Shown here: in pieces, positions 11,826 to 23,196 of the stretch
Position numbering within the stretch: the first letter of the stretch is position 1
How the letters are laid out: the number at the start of each line of letters is the position of its first letter
Assembly: GCA_023014485.1 (NCBI GenBank)
Contig: JAJOZX010001078.1
Coordinates: 839,001-903,000 of the forward strand
Origin: Bathynomus jamesi
Taxonomy: Eukaryota > Arthropoda > Malacostraca > Isopoda > Cirolanidae
DNA: 64,000 bases
Direction of reading: 5' to 3'
Translations under genes and position numbers: made by a program
Notes under the pieces: model-generated
Told to the model about the DNA's origin: nothing
The model's database searches: none
What the model saw: the letters and a program-made list of their open reading frames with translations, nothing else

Positions 11826-13448
11826 GAGATGAAGATCTCTCTATTTCATCATTTATCAATAAAAACCCAGTACAAGCCAGTTTTAAAACTGCAACTATAA
11901 CTTTAACTCTTGATGAAACATTTGAAACCCTTAAGGTTGTTGTTGTGGACAAAGTAGAACAAGAAAAAATACAAATAGCTGGGTTAAAACAAGCTTTGCT
12001 CCAACTTCAAAATAAATACACGATAGCTGATAAAACCCTTAATGCAGATGTAGTTGATGATATACATATGCTCATGGGGGCTGACTATCTTCATCTGGTC
12101 CATAGAGGCATCATTAAAATTGGAGATGGAATAGCCATACAAACTCCCACAGGTATTGCTCCTCTGGGTGACATAACTAAATACCATCTTACTACTGACA
12201 CAGAAAACACAGAACATGAACAAAATTCACGCAAAACAAAATCACCACAGTCACAAATTTCTGACTATGTGACAAACTCGAACTACAAAACCACTGTCAT
12301 AATCCCACATCATTTGAATGAAAATGATTCCACATTGGATGAAGGGTTACAGCAGTTGTGACTATTAGAATCAGTTGGCATAAAGGACAGTACTATTACA
12401 CATGAAGACCAATTGATGACAGAACAATTTAAGGATACATTACAACACAGAGACAATCAATACTATGTGGAGCTGCCTTGGAAGACACCTTGTCCAGAAA
12501 TAATGGACAATTTGAAAGTAGCTAAGGCACATCTGTATAAAAATTACAGAAAACTAAAAAATGACAATCTTTTAGAACAATACAACAACATATTTAGGGA
12601 ACAAATAGAAAGGGACTTCATTGAAGAAGTTACTGATGAACCCTTTAAAAAAACGAGGTTGTCATTATTTAACACACAGGGGAGTTACAGAGAAGAACTC
12701 ATCCACAACTAAACTAAGAGTAGTATACAACTGTAGTTAAAAGACACAAATTCTGTTAGTTTAAATGATTGTCTCATGGAAGGCCCAAACCTTGTCTCAG
12801 ATCTTGTAAAAATTCTCCTTTGCTTCCGTTTAGACAATTATGCAGTACAAAGTGACATAGAAAAAAGCATTCCTCTGTATAAATTTGAAGCTTGAGTATG
12901 ATAAAAATCATCTCAGGTTTTTGTGGTTGAATGATCCACATGACCTTAACAAAGGTTTCAAAACCTACAGATTTAAAGTAATTATTTTTGGAGCAAATTG
13001 CTCTCCAAGTATTCTTGCTTTAACAATTAAAAACCACCTAAACTTATTTCAAGTGGACTTAACAGTTCAGTTTTAAAACAAAACTTTTATGTGGATAACC
13101 TCATTGGTTCCACTGTAACTGAAGAGGAATTGCTTGAAATTTACCAAATGTCACATCCCATAATGAAGCAAGGAAATTTTGGATTGAGAGAATGGGTTTC
13201 TAATTCTCCTAAATTAAATGAACAAATAACAAAAGACAACAAGGGAACATTGAACCAAACAATTACACGAAAACACTTGGAATGCTTTGGTTTTTAAAAC
13301 AGAATTCTGAACACGATGACACTCTTTGCACAAAGAGTTATAACTTAAATCCAAATGCCAATACAAAAAGACAAGTGCTTTCAGAATCATCCAAAATTTT
13401 TGACCCATTGGATTATATTTACCAGCAACCATAAGATCCAAAATCCTT
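11826..13448 (+). pseudogene. BEL-1 pol: peptidase remainder and reverse transcriptase
   Basis: Continuation of the frame cut by BEL-2. The peptidase tail includes DDIHMLMGADYLHLV. A TGA at 12359-12361 ends the first frame. The next frame (12413-12712) has YYVELPWKTPCPEIMDN and the RT N-terminus. RT is then decayed through 13440 in short frames containing YRFKVIIFGANCSPSILA and a catalytic loop reading FYVDNLIG instead of YVDD. Several stops and shifts make RT non-functional. Confidence 0.85.
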
Positions 13449-15794
13449 TTGCAAGACTTATGGAAAAAGAAAATTGATTGGGATGAACCACTTTCAGTGG
13501 AAGACCAACTTCATTGGAAAAAATTAGCCACAGACTTGAACAAAGTTCAAGACATCTACGTACCAAGATGTGCTGGCTACAGATTGAAATCTCAAACACT
13601 ACACATTTTTACAGATGCCAGCACACAAGCTTACGGGTGTTGTGCCTATTTAACAAGTGAAAATGAAAGTAACTTGGTTTATTCAAAGGCAAAAGTGGCA
13701 CCCTTAAACCAAAAGAAAACTGTACCACAACTTGAATTATTAGCTGTCTCATTGGGAGTTAAAACAGCAAACTTTCTCTCACAAGTGTATAAAGAAGTTG
13801 ACATAACGGACATTTACTTATGGACAGACAGTCAAATTTGTCTAACATGGGTGACCAACACAGATACAACTTCTTGCAAAAATATATTTGTGAAAAACAG
13901 ACTAACAGAAATCAAAACTGCAAACACAAACCTTGGTATCAAATTTAGGTACATAAAAACAAAAGAGAATCCTGCATACTTTTTGACAAGAGGGCTCTCT
14001 TACAAGCTGTTGAAAACAAATAAAATCTGGTATGAAGGGCCCGAATGGCTAACATATGAGGATCTTTGGCCAGCCAAAGTAGTTAACCTCACACTCAACT
14101 CTACAACAACTGAAAAGATCACTGAGGACAAACCTATATTTGACTATCACCTTTATTCAGACCTCAACAAACTCTTGAGAATTACAGTCTATTGCTGCAA
14201 GTTTGTCAATAGCTACCTTCTCAAACACTGTCCTCAGAAGGCCTTTTCTAACTTAACAGAAACTGCAACAAAATACTGGCTCCAACAGATACAAGCTTCA
14301 GAATTTGACAAGGAGTTGAAGTATCTTAGGTCCAGTAACACATTAAACAAAGGAATTCCTTCACTTGTCATGGATCTAAATCTGTACCTGGATACAGAGG
14401 GTCTGATAAGGTGTAAAGGAAGGCTTAACAAGTCAACTTTGACTTACAACTCTAAGCACCCAATTCTTCTTCCAAGGAGAAATCACTTCACAAATCTCAT
14501 CATCAGGGATACCCACAACAAAATACACCACATGGGGGTCCCACAAACCCTGACGGAGCTGAGAAAAACTTACTGGCTATCAAAGGGTAGAACTGAAACA
14601 AAGAAAATTTTAAACACATGCATTCCTTGTAAACGTATCCATTCACGACCCTTTAAGACCCCAAGCCCTCCAGACCTACCTGTGGAACGAGTAACATTTA
14701 CTCGGCCATTTGAAACCACGGGTATTGACTACACTGGAGCGGTAAATGTGAGTTTTGGAGACAAAATGGATTCAAAGGAATACAAAGTGTACATTGTACT
14801 CTTCACCTGTGCTTCCACACGTGCCATATGTCTAGTCATAGTAGAAGATCTGACGGCAGAAGCTTTTATTGCTGCTTTCAGACGATTTTGTGCACACAAT
14901 TCTGTACCCAAAACTATATGGTCAGACAATGCCACATACTTCAAATCTGGTGAAAGAATTATTCATCAGATTTGTGACAGTGAAACAGTACAAACTCATT
15001 TAATCAAACACCATATAACCTGGAAGTACATTCCTGTTAATACACCATGGTATGGTTCCATTTGGGAAAGAAACATACAGACTGTAAAGAACTGCCTTAA
15101 AAAGACTATTGGGACCAAACATCTACAACTTTTTGAACTCATGACTATTCTGTCAGAAATTGAAAATGTTGTCAACAACAGACCATTAACTTATGTGGGA
15201 GATGGTATTAATGAGCCAGAACCTCTCACACCAAACCACCTAATTAAGGGAGAAACAGTAAACATGTTACCAGAATCTGAACATAACAGTACAGAGGATC
15301 CAGATTGGGAAATAGGACACAAAGAACTCAACACAAAATACCAACATTTGACACAAATCAAAACTCAATTTATAACAAAATGGAGAGAAGAATACTTAAC
15401 AAGTCTTAGAGAAAGACATAAACAATTAACAAAACAAAGTTGGAATGATTCAGTCAAAATTGGGGACATTGTGTTGATACATGACAAGACACCAAGACAA
15501 CATTGGTCAATGGGAAAAGTCTTGGAACTCAAAACTGGTGAAGACGAAGTTACCAGGGTTGTAAAACTGAAAACAGCAACTGGTGAAACCACCAGAGATA
15601 TCACATTACTATATCCTTTGGAGTGTGGGGCTAAATTAGAACCATTACCCCAAAGGATGGATCAGGATACTATTGGGGAGGAATCTCTCAATGTGCCTGA
15701 TGTAACTCAGACTAAACCAGACAGGTCTCAAAGAAAGACTGCTTTGAAAGCCAGAAAACTTTTACAAGAAAAAATTAAGACTGGTGACTTATAA
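13449..15794 (+). pseudogene. BEL-1 pol: RNase H, integrase and C-terminal tail
   Basis: A 781-codon open frame. RNase H: LHIFTDASTQAYGC, PQLELLAVS, WTDSQICLTW. Integrase zinc module: HNKIHHMGVPQTL then CIPC. Integrase core: TGIDYTGAV, IWSDNATYF and GSIWERNIQTVK supply the D-D-E residues. The DUF5641-like tail holds VKIGDIVLIHDKTPRQHWSM. The RNase H distal motif reads ENPAYFLTRG where Asp (NPAD) is usual, so one acidic residue is lost. This segment is intact as a frame but belongs to a broken pol. Confidence 0.9.
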
Positions 15795-16068
15795 ACCTTA
15801 CACAAACTGAGCAAAGTTAAAATGCTTAATAACTTTACTTTAATTCCATAAATTTCATATACCTAAAGGGAGTCAAACTGATTGACATAACTTTAACTAA
15901 ACTTGAGATGTTGGCCTCTTGAACTTTCATATTTGAATAGGTCTTGAGTAACCTCTCTCTTCCTAAATTTCTACTTCATTCTTTTGATCCATTTTTTACA
16001 TGTTTTACACAGTTTGTCAAAAAATTTGATCTATAACATACAAATTTTTCTCCGGCCCCCCCCCAGTA
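15795..16068 (+). other. BEL-1 3' untranslated segment
   Basis: AT-rich with no gene. Immediately before the 3' LTR there is a run of ten C (about 16055-16064) rather than a clear polypurine tract. Confidence 0.6.
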
Positions 16069-16851
16069 TATGGAAAAACTATACGCGCTCACAACATGGT
16101 ATCATATGTGGTACATTTATTTCATAATTAAATATAAATTATTAATTAATTGAATTAAATATCTATACAAAGTTGCCTCGGGATTGGCGACATAGCCTAT
16201 TGGGAATGAAATAATTGAATTGCCATACGTACAAAGAACCTGTATGTATGAATCAGCCTCACATAGCAACAAGAAAACCCAATTTATTGTTTAGTCTACC
16301 ACAGAGGAGTAGACCAAACAAAAATTTTGCTAGTTCGGCAAAAAATACAAGCGAACCAAGGAACGGCTCTCGGGGCTGTTTATTGTACAGCGAACGCTTT
16401 AAACAGGGAAGACGTGTTTAAGTTTTCCCTCAAGTTCTGAGTGAATTCCTTATAATAAAATTAATACATAAAATAGGATAGGCCTATCCCCAGAAGTGTC
16501 TATATTGTGACAGCCCATATTTATTACAAGACGTTAACTCATTGCGTAACTCCATCGTGGCGGCCCTACACCGAAAAAGATCGTAACGCCCTGCATCGAA
16601 ACAAACAAAGACCCAGCAAAAATAAGGTGAGGCAAATTATTTTCATTCTAATATAGGTCGCGCAAATCCCGACGCTAAAATTACCGTAATCAATTACATA
16701 TAAAAAGGTCCTTTAAAGACATACATATTCATAACTCTCTAACGAAAAAACATAGGGCTTTTGTCGGTAACCCTCCACTGAAGTCTGCTGGAAATTTCCA
16801 ACGGATGAGGGCACAGGCAATCAACCCATAGCCCTATATAGTTTTTTCACA
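16069..16851 (+). repeat. BEL-1 3' LTR
   Basis: 783 bp, same length as the 5' LTR, two differences. Followed by TSD GTATG at 16852-16856, after which Gypsy-1 coding sequence resumes. Confidence 0.95.
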
Positions 16852-17243
16852 GTATGGGTTGAAAGATTTGGAATTGGATGGATTAAAAATGAGAATACAA
16901 GGGAGTGTGAATGAATTGTGGACTTTGGTTATGAATGAAGCGATTAAGAAACCTGAAAGGATGGGTGTTTGTAAGGTCCGCAATTATGTACGCGAGCTGA
17001 AAGCCATGAGGAGCCCGGGTGTTTTTCTTTTCCAAGAGGTCCTCATGGTGGTCAGCTCATTGTTTAGTATTGAAGTGTATGTGCATTATGGTAGTGATTG
17101 TCCAGTTGTGTATAAAGATGAAAGGATCAAGGAGAAAGGAGCCCTGATTTTGCATTTGCAGTGTATTAGTGGTGTACATTACAATTGGGTGAGTGAAGGG
17201 AAGAAGTATAAAAGTATAGTGCCAGGTGAAAATTTGGAGAGAG
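16852..17243 (+). pseudogene. Gypsy-1 OTU-like cysteine-protease-fold domain
   Basis: Continues the motif at 800-836. The body shows GLKMRIQGSVNELWTLV, VRNYVRELKAM, then GVFLFQEVLMVVSSLFSIEV, which fits the second conserved block of OTU domains (W/F-G-x2-E-L near a hydrophobic strand). The end, ISGVHYNWV, fits the His motif (H-Y-[DN]). OTU enzymes cut ubiquitin or act as polyprotein proteases. Here the expected Cys is Ser, so activity is doubtful or of another kind. The frame runs into 49566 once the 4-bp TSD of Gypsy-2 (AGAG) is counted once, towards the retropepsin-like domain. Confidence 0.62.
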
Positions 17244-17696
17244 TGTAAGGGTCTAATTTATTATAGACCTTTATGTAAATAATTAATTAAATGCCAGGGT
17301 CACCAGCGCCCAAATACTAGATTGGCATCCAGCACTGCAGCGCAAAAATAATTTTAATAAAAAAGGAAGGATTGATTATAAAAATCGTCAACATGAATTT
17401 TGTATTTTATTAACAATAATTAATAAACTATGTGCAACGATTATTTATAAATGCAAAGAGGATTTTTTTTACCCGTAACAAGTTTGACTGATATATAAAT
17501 GCGGAATTAAATAATGGCACCGTTTAGCTAATATATAACAATCTGCAACTAATACTGACACTAATATGTAACAGATACCAATATGTAACTAATACTAATA
17601 TATAACAGATACCTAACTAGTAATAATAATATGTACCAGATACTATACTAATATGTAACACGTAACTAATAATAATATGGAACTAATACGTAGGCC
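17244..17696 (-). repeat. Gypsy-2 3' LTR, first piece
   Basis: Starts TGTAAGGGTCTA and matches 48023-48346 and 52561 onwards. The first 33 bases form a hairpin (TGTAAGGGTCTA against TAGACCTTTATG). ACTAATATGTAAC-type units repeat irregularly from about 17510 to 17690. Ends with the TSD CGTAGGCC of DTE-1 at 17689-17696. Confidence 0.92.
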
Positions 17697-17940
17697 TAGG
17701 CCTGTTCAAAAATCAACTTTTTCTTATTTTCATAGGTTTCTGTACATTTTCCCATGCTTTTTGACCTTAAAAAGCCGAAAATCACAACTATTTTGACCTA
17801 GGATGTTGGGAAGCATTGCCGCATGGAGCTTTAAATTTTCTGCCTTGAAATCGGCCAAAGCGCCAATTCCGGGGTCCCTTGAATTATGTTTTGCACTTTA
17901 ACTTTTGATCTAAACAAGATAGAGCAACAAATTAGGTATC
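17697..17940 (+). repeat. DTE-1 left terminal inverted repeat
   Basis: Starts TAGGCCTGTTCAAAAATC. Its reverse complement is found at the right end, starting TAGCCCTGTTCAAAAATC. Similarity continues to the phrase around AACAAGATAGAGCAACAAA. Confidence 0.85.
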
Positions 17941-17960
17941 AAATGAAAGAGCATAAAATT

Positions 17961-17964
17961 AATA

Positions 17965-18003
<39 letters not shown>

Positions 18004-18004
18004 T

Positions 18005-18038
<34 letters not shown>
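17961..18038. repeat. (AAT)n microsatellite
   Basis: Trinucleotide AAT/TAA run with few interruptions, between the DTE-1 TIR and its first coding exon. Confidence 0.95.
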
Positions 18039-18040
<2 letters not shown>

Positions 18041-18054
18041 CTATCATTTTTCAG

Positions 18055-18754
18055 GAAACAACAGAAACTCAATCAGAATCTAGAAAACCATCTACAAGTT
18101 ACAACTTCACAATGGCATTAAGCAAGGAGCTGAGGGAGCTCCGTGGGCGCACAGTTGATATCTCAGAACCTCCACGTACTGTCCACAGGCAGGTGTCAAC
18201 TGGGCCATCTACCAGATCTCTCACTGAAACTTTCCTGGTTGGATACCCTTCAGCTTTTATCAGTGGTTCCCAGCTTCCCACCAACAGACAGGCGTTCCAG
18301 TATTTCCTTAATCTTCAGAATTTACCGGAAAATGCAGGGAGGCCCATGGTTGAAGACCTTGCATATGAAACAGTTGAATCTATCATCCCATTCTGGCAGA
18401 TGGCTAGGATCAAGACAATGACCAAGTACAACGCAATGAAGCTCTTCATGAAACTACATGAGAAACATCGTGCTCTGGTGAAAAGCAAAGGAAGAGCAAG
18501 TAACCCTGGAGGAAAAAGAGGAGCATTTGTGCTGGAATTAGACAGCCTGTTCGATATAGGAGCTCCAGATGCAATCCAGGAAATACAGAACAACAGACTG
18601 TTATCCAGAGAGAAGAAAGATGAGGATATCAGGTTCTACGAAGACCAAAAGACTGAGAGGAAAGGTCATATGTCTGGTCATGACAAGATTTTTGAGACAA
18701 GATCCCTGCAGCAAGCAGCGAGGAATGAAAGACTGCAGCATAGACAAGAACAAG
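18055..18754 (+). CDS. DTE-1 transposase-like protein, first coding exon
   Basis: A splice acceptor TTTTTCAG ends at 18054 and a donor GTAAAA starts at 18755. The first ATG in the exon is at 18112, but the frame is open from 18055, so an upstream exon is possible. The exon encodes a basic region with TFLVGYPSAFISGSQLPTNRQAFQYF-type text (positions about 40-70) and a charged helical end. It joins in phase 1 to the exon at 36761. I do not recognise a named domain. By neighbour and phase it is the N-terminus of the transposase. Confidence 0.72.
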
Positions 18755-18811
18755 GTAAAACTAATTACTTTGAACGTTACAAAAAGTTTTAAGTTTTACT
18801 CCATTGCGATA

Positions 18812-19402
18812 TGTTAGAAAATCTAGAAGAGGAAGAACCATTGTTGTCCCAAGGCGATATGATGACTAAGCTGATTGATGCAGCATTGCTTGTATATATT
18901 AAGTTAAGGTGTATATATATCCATCTCATAATTGTAAGGTTCGTGAAAAATTAACTTAATTTAGAGCTAGCATTTTTGAGCTCTTGTGGCATCATTGTTT
19001 GGTCACACTGTTGGCATCATTTTGGGGCGCTGCGCGTTCTTTCTACTCGTTTGTGGGATGTCGTACGTACAGGGTGTGGTCTGAGAGAGCTCTCTTGCAA
19101 TTCAGTTTGGTTGTTTAGATACAAGATTGTTGCATCGTGCAATAGTCCAGGTTGCGTTGTTGTTGCAAGGTTGAGAAAGAAGACCATAAATAGTACCCCT
19201 TTTGTTTATATTAAATTCATGTAACAAAGGTCTAAGGTAGGCCCGCATCGAGTCAGCAACCCTGAGGTAGGACCTAATAGGATCTCAAATCCGTAAGTTT
19301 TAATTTTAGCTTAACTTGGGCTGTAGGTAGCACTGGCCCTTTAGAATTTGGCCGTTCACGGCTCAGCTGGGATTTTGAACCCAACAAATAAATAAATTAA
19401 CA
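18812..19402 (+). repeat. BEL-3 5' LTR
   Basis: 591 bp. Same family as the LTRs of BEL-4 at 21940-22544 and 27681-28286, which are in reverse orientation. Confidence 0.94.
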
Positions 19403-20136
19403 TGGTCCTTCGAACCGGATTCTACCCCAAAACTGAGTCAGTGACTATTTTTCGGCAAAGTTCTGATTGTGCAAATTGTAGCCCAAGTTAGGCCTAGACG
19501 GGTTGAGTATTATTGAATTAAGGTCCCAGGGTAGAAAGTTTGGTCGCCCAATTGCGAAACTTGGCCAGTCGTCTGTCGTCGATTTTGGCCTACATTTTAC
19601 TGGTTTGGTTAATTTTCGGTTATTGTTGAATTAAGGTCCCAGGGTAGAAAGTTTGGTCGCCCAATTGCGAAACTTGGCCAGTCGTCTGTCGTCGTTTTTG
19701 GCCTACATTTTACCGGTTTGGTTAATTTTGGGTTATTATTGAATTAAGGTCCCAGGGTAGAAAGTTTGGTTGCCCAATTGCTAAACTTGGCCAGTCGTCT
19801 GTCGTCGTTTTTGGCCTACATTTTACCGGTTTGGTTAATTTTGGGTTATTATTGAATTAAGGTCCCAGGGTAGAAAGTTTGGTTGCCCAATTGCGAAACT
19901 TGGCCAGTCGTCTGTCGTTGTTTTTGGCCTACATTTTACCGGTTTGGTTAATTTGGGTTATTATTGAATTAAGGTGTTGGGGTGGAAAATTTGGTATTCC
20001 ATACTGGTGTTTGGTTAGTACCCCACCCAGCAATTCAGTTTATTTGAAAGTAAAATTTGCGTTTGATCAGTTTGGTTAAGTATTTCTGCCAATTCAGCTC
20101 ATTTGGTATTGAGCCCAATTGTTGTTTGCATTGAAG
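19403..20136 (+). other. BEL-3 leader: primer binding site and tandem repeats
   Basis: TGGTCCTTCGAACCGGAT at 19403-19420 is a good primer-binding site: its complement ends ...GGTTCGAAGGACCA, like a tRNA T-arm plus acceptor end. From about 19512 to 19990 a unit of roughly 113 bp repeats four and a half times (units begin near 19512, 19626, 19738, 19852, 19963). No gene before the ATG at 20137. Confidence 0.85.
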
Positions 20137-21006
20137 ATGAGTGCATCTGAATTGAACAAATTTATAAAAAGGAGAAGCGCCTACAAAGGTCTAATTACAA
20201 AGGTCATTGCCACTATAGATTCTGCCATAGAGCAAGAGGATTTACGCTTAGTGACTGCGCAGCTTTCCATATTAGAAACTAAAAAGGTTGCTCTAAGTGA
20301 GGTAAATGTTAAAATTGAGGCTCTTATAGAAGAGGATGAAATAGAAAATAACATAATTTACTTTGAAGAGATTATTGATGATATAATTAAAGTAGGCCTC
20401 CGAGCAAAAGAGTTTAGCAGCTCAGTACAGTTAGAGACCAGGTCTAATAATGAAACACAACACTCAACAAATGATGTTTGTGAAGTTAAGGTTAACAGAT
20501 CTGTAGTTCAATTACCGAGGCTTGTACTCAAAACATTTTCTGGGAGTATTCAGGAATGGCAAGGATGGGCAGACAGTTTTCAATCAGCAGTTCATTCTAG
20601 TCAAGTGTTAAGTGCCGTGGAGAAGTTTAATTATTTGCGGTCCCTCTTGGAAGGGGAGGCAGCAAAGACTATAGCAGGATTAGCATTAACAGAGGCTAAT
20701 TATAATGTGGCTTGGGATATATTAAAGAAACGGTTTGGTAAGCCAGAGATCTTAATTAAAAGCCACCTCCGTGCACTTTTAGCTATACCTCCTGTTAATA
20801 ATCCTAATAGTGTCAAGGAGTTACGGCAGTTATATGATGAATTTGAAATTAGAACTAGGTCCCTGGACAACTTGGGTTTAGGAATGGAAAGGTATGGTAT
20901 AATGTTAGTTCCTACACTGGAGTCTAAATTGCCTAGCTCAATTTTGCTTGAATTAAGTAGGGGACACTCTGCAGAACATGTGTACATCCCCTTCAGCAGA
21001 TGTTAA
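20137..21006 (+). pseudogene. BEL-3 gag
   Basis: The ATG at 20137 starts a charged helical N-terminus (MSASELNKFIKRRSAYKG) followed by the DUF1759-like capsid region (LPRLVLKTFSGSIQEWQGWA, VEKFNYLRSLLEGEAAKTI). A one-base deletion at about 20990-20998, visible by comparison with BEL-5 at 59950, ends the frame at 21006. Gag would form the particle in the cytoplasm. Confidence 0.9.
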
Positions 21007-21662
21007 GTCTTTTAGGCACATAATTAGCAAGACGAGAGGGAGTTGAGTTTGCACAGTGGGATGGTAAACAAGGGGACAAAGGCAGGCACAGCACCAAAGT
21101 TTCCACAAAAAGGAATAGCCCAGGTACAGTGTCAGCTCTACATGCATCCTCTGAGAATAAATTAAAGGGAATCAAGGAATGCATATTTTGCGAAGGCAAC
21201 CACAAGTCATATAAATGTGAGGTGGCTGAGGCTTTACCCCTTGAGGAGAGAAAGGACAGGGTAACTAAGTCCACAGCATGTTTTAAATGTTTTTTGAAAG
21301 GTCATAGAGCAAGGTTTTGTAAGTTTAAAATTTTGTGCAAAAAATGTCATGGTAGGCATCAGCCATTATTGTGTGAAAACACTCCTAGTAGGCCTACCCC
21401 AGAAGTAGAGACATCAGTGGCACATGCCACTGCTATGCAAGGGAGTAAAAGTAAAGGGGGATTATTGCAAACAACTGCAGCCTTATTAATTGGGAATGAG
21501 GGAGAAGCTACTGTAAGAGTGTTGTTTGATAGTGGTAGCCAGTGTAGTTTTATTAAGACCAGAATTTCCAGAAAATTGAAGTTTAAAGAACTTAAGAGGG
21601 AAAATTTAAGAATTTCTGGGTTTGGGGTTCCGTTCAAAACCGAACCAAATTTAAGAAGGTAG
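21007..21662 (+). pseudogene. BEL-3 gag zinc knuckles and peptidase
   Basis: Three Cys/His clusters (CIFCEGNHKSYKC, CFKCFLKGHRARFC, CKKCHGRHQPLLC) are followed by the aspartic peptidase phrase VLFDSGSQCSFIKTRI. A frameshift at about 21620-21660 moves the sequence into the next frame. Confidence 0.9.
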
Positions 21663-21934
21663 AAGTTCTGGTTAAAGGGTTGTTACCGCAAAGTCCCACT
21701 ATCAAGGTCCAAGCTGTAGAGATCGAGGAACTTTGTGCTCCAGTCACTACTTGTTTAGATATGGCATGTGTCCAAGAATTGCAAGTTAAAGGAATTAATT
21801 TGGGCAATAATAAGTTTGAAAGAACAGAAGATATTAGTCTTTTGATTGGAGCTGACTATTATTGGGACTTCATCACTGGTAATATTGTCCGCACATCTCG
21901 AGGCCCGGTAGCTATTGAAAGTAAGCTAGGCTGG
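21663..21934 (+). pseudogene. BEL-3 peptidase C-terminal part, up to the BEL-4 insertion
   Basis: Frame with APVTTCLDMACVQELQVKG and the BEL-typical DISLLIGADYYWDFITG, then SKLGWML just before the break at 21939. The gene continues at 28292 with the BEL-4 TSD counted once. Confidence 0.88.
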
Positions 21935-21939
21935 ATGCT

Positions 21940-22544
21940 TGTTATTTTATTTATTTGTCGGGTTCGAAATCCCAGCTGAGCCGTGAACGGCCAAATTCTA
22001 AAGGGCAAGTTCTACCTAAAGCCCAAGTTAAGCTAAATTAAAACTTACGGATTTGAGATCCTATTAGGTCCTACCTCAGGGTAACCTCAGGGTTGCTGAC
22101 TCGATGCGGGCCTACCTTAGACCTTAAATTACATGAACTTAAAAAGTAAACAAAAGGGTACTATTTGTGGTCTTCTTTCTGAACCTTGCAACAACAACGC
22201 AACCTGGACTATTGCACGATGCAACAATCATGTATCTAAACAACCAAACTGAATTGCAAGAGAGCTCTCTATCAAACCACACCTTTACGTACGACCTTCC
22301 ACAAACGAGTAGAAAAGACGCGCAGCGTCTCAAAATGATGCCAACAGTGTGACCAAACAATGATGCCACAAGAGCTCAAAATGCTAGCTCTAAATTAATT
22401 TAATTTTTCACTAACCTTACAATTATGAGATGGATATATATACACCTTAACTTAATATATATACAAGCAATGCTGCATCAATCAGCTTAGTCATCGTATC
22501 GCCTTGGGACAACAATGGTTCTTCCTCTTCTAGATTTTCTAACA
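21940..22544 (-). repeat. BEL-4 3' LTR
   Basis: Reverse complement of the BEL-3 type LTR. On the minus strand it runs TGTTAG...AATAACA. Confidence 0.94.
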
Positions 22545-23196
22545 CTCCCACCGAAGAGGCATTGTTGTCATTACCTTCTGCAAGGTTAGCCAAGCCTTCT
22601 TCATGAGGCTGTAACTCAAATGTTCATCTTGACTATCTGTGTTTTTGCTGATTTCTAAAGCATAGAGTTTTTGTATAGGTCTCTTTAACTTTCCTCCTGA
22701 AGTCTTTACCAGTGCAGACCTAACTAAATTGTCTTTGCCAACAAACAACTCTTCAATTATGCCAAGCTTCCAGCATTGCCTTGGTCTTTCATCCCCAATC
22801 ATTACCACTTCTCCCACCTTGATACAATTTGCATTGGAGCCCTTTACCTTGCCTGATGGGTAATAATTGAGTTCTGGCAAGTATTCCATCTGCCACCTCT
22901 TCCATAACTGATCTTGTAGCTCTTCAAGGTACCTGAACCGTCTGGTTAACTCTCCTTGAGTGCTCTGGATGGGCTGCAAGTCTTCTGGCACACTGGGGTT
23001 GATGTTAATCGTTTACCACAAAGAAAATGATTTGGTGTCAATGGCTCTGCATCCTGCCTACTGTTGTAAACAAAAGTGATAGGCCTACTGTTCACCATTG
23101 CTTCTACTTCACATAAAACAGTAGAGAATTCTTCTTGCTCAAATGAGCATTAGCTAAAAGTTTCTTTAATGGACACTTTACACTTCTCACTAGCCT
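22545..23196 (-). pseudogene. BEL-4 pol C-terminal tail
   Basis: The open frame 22991-22539 encodes the tail domain with PEDLQPIQSTQGELTRRFRY, KVGEVVMIGDERPRQCWKLG and the closing VKTSGGKLKRPIQKLYALEI. Upstream of it, 22992-23196 still shows end-of-integrase text (NSRPITFVYNS-type, shifted frames). The purine-rich CGGTGGGAG at the LTR edge is the polypurine tract. Confidence 0.88.

Larger units (their letters stand above)
837..16851 (+). mobile_element. BEL-1, BEL/Pao LTR retrotransposon, interrupted by BEL-2
   Basis: Two 783-bp LTRs that differ at only two positions bound the element. The TSD GTATG is present at 832-836 and 16852-16856. The inside carries BEL-type gag, peptidase, RT, RNase H, integrase and a C-terminal tail domain on the plus strand. 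Without BEL-2 it would be about 8 kb. Coding is interrupted by BEL-2 and by a decayed RT, so it is non-autonomous now. Confidence 0.95.

Noticed and set aside
18112..18792. Possible cellular host gene
   Set aside because: It lies between transposon TIRs, and its splice donor joins in phase with the DTE-1 transposase exon at 36761.
19512..19990. Regular repeats that might suggest a CRISPR array
   Set aside because: Units are contiguous and about 113 bp, without spacers, within a retroelement leader of an animal genome.
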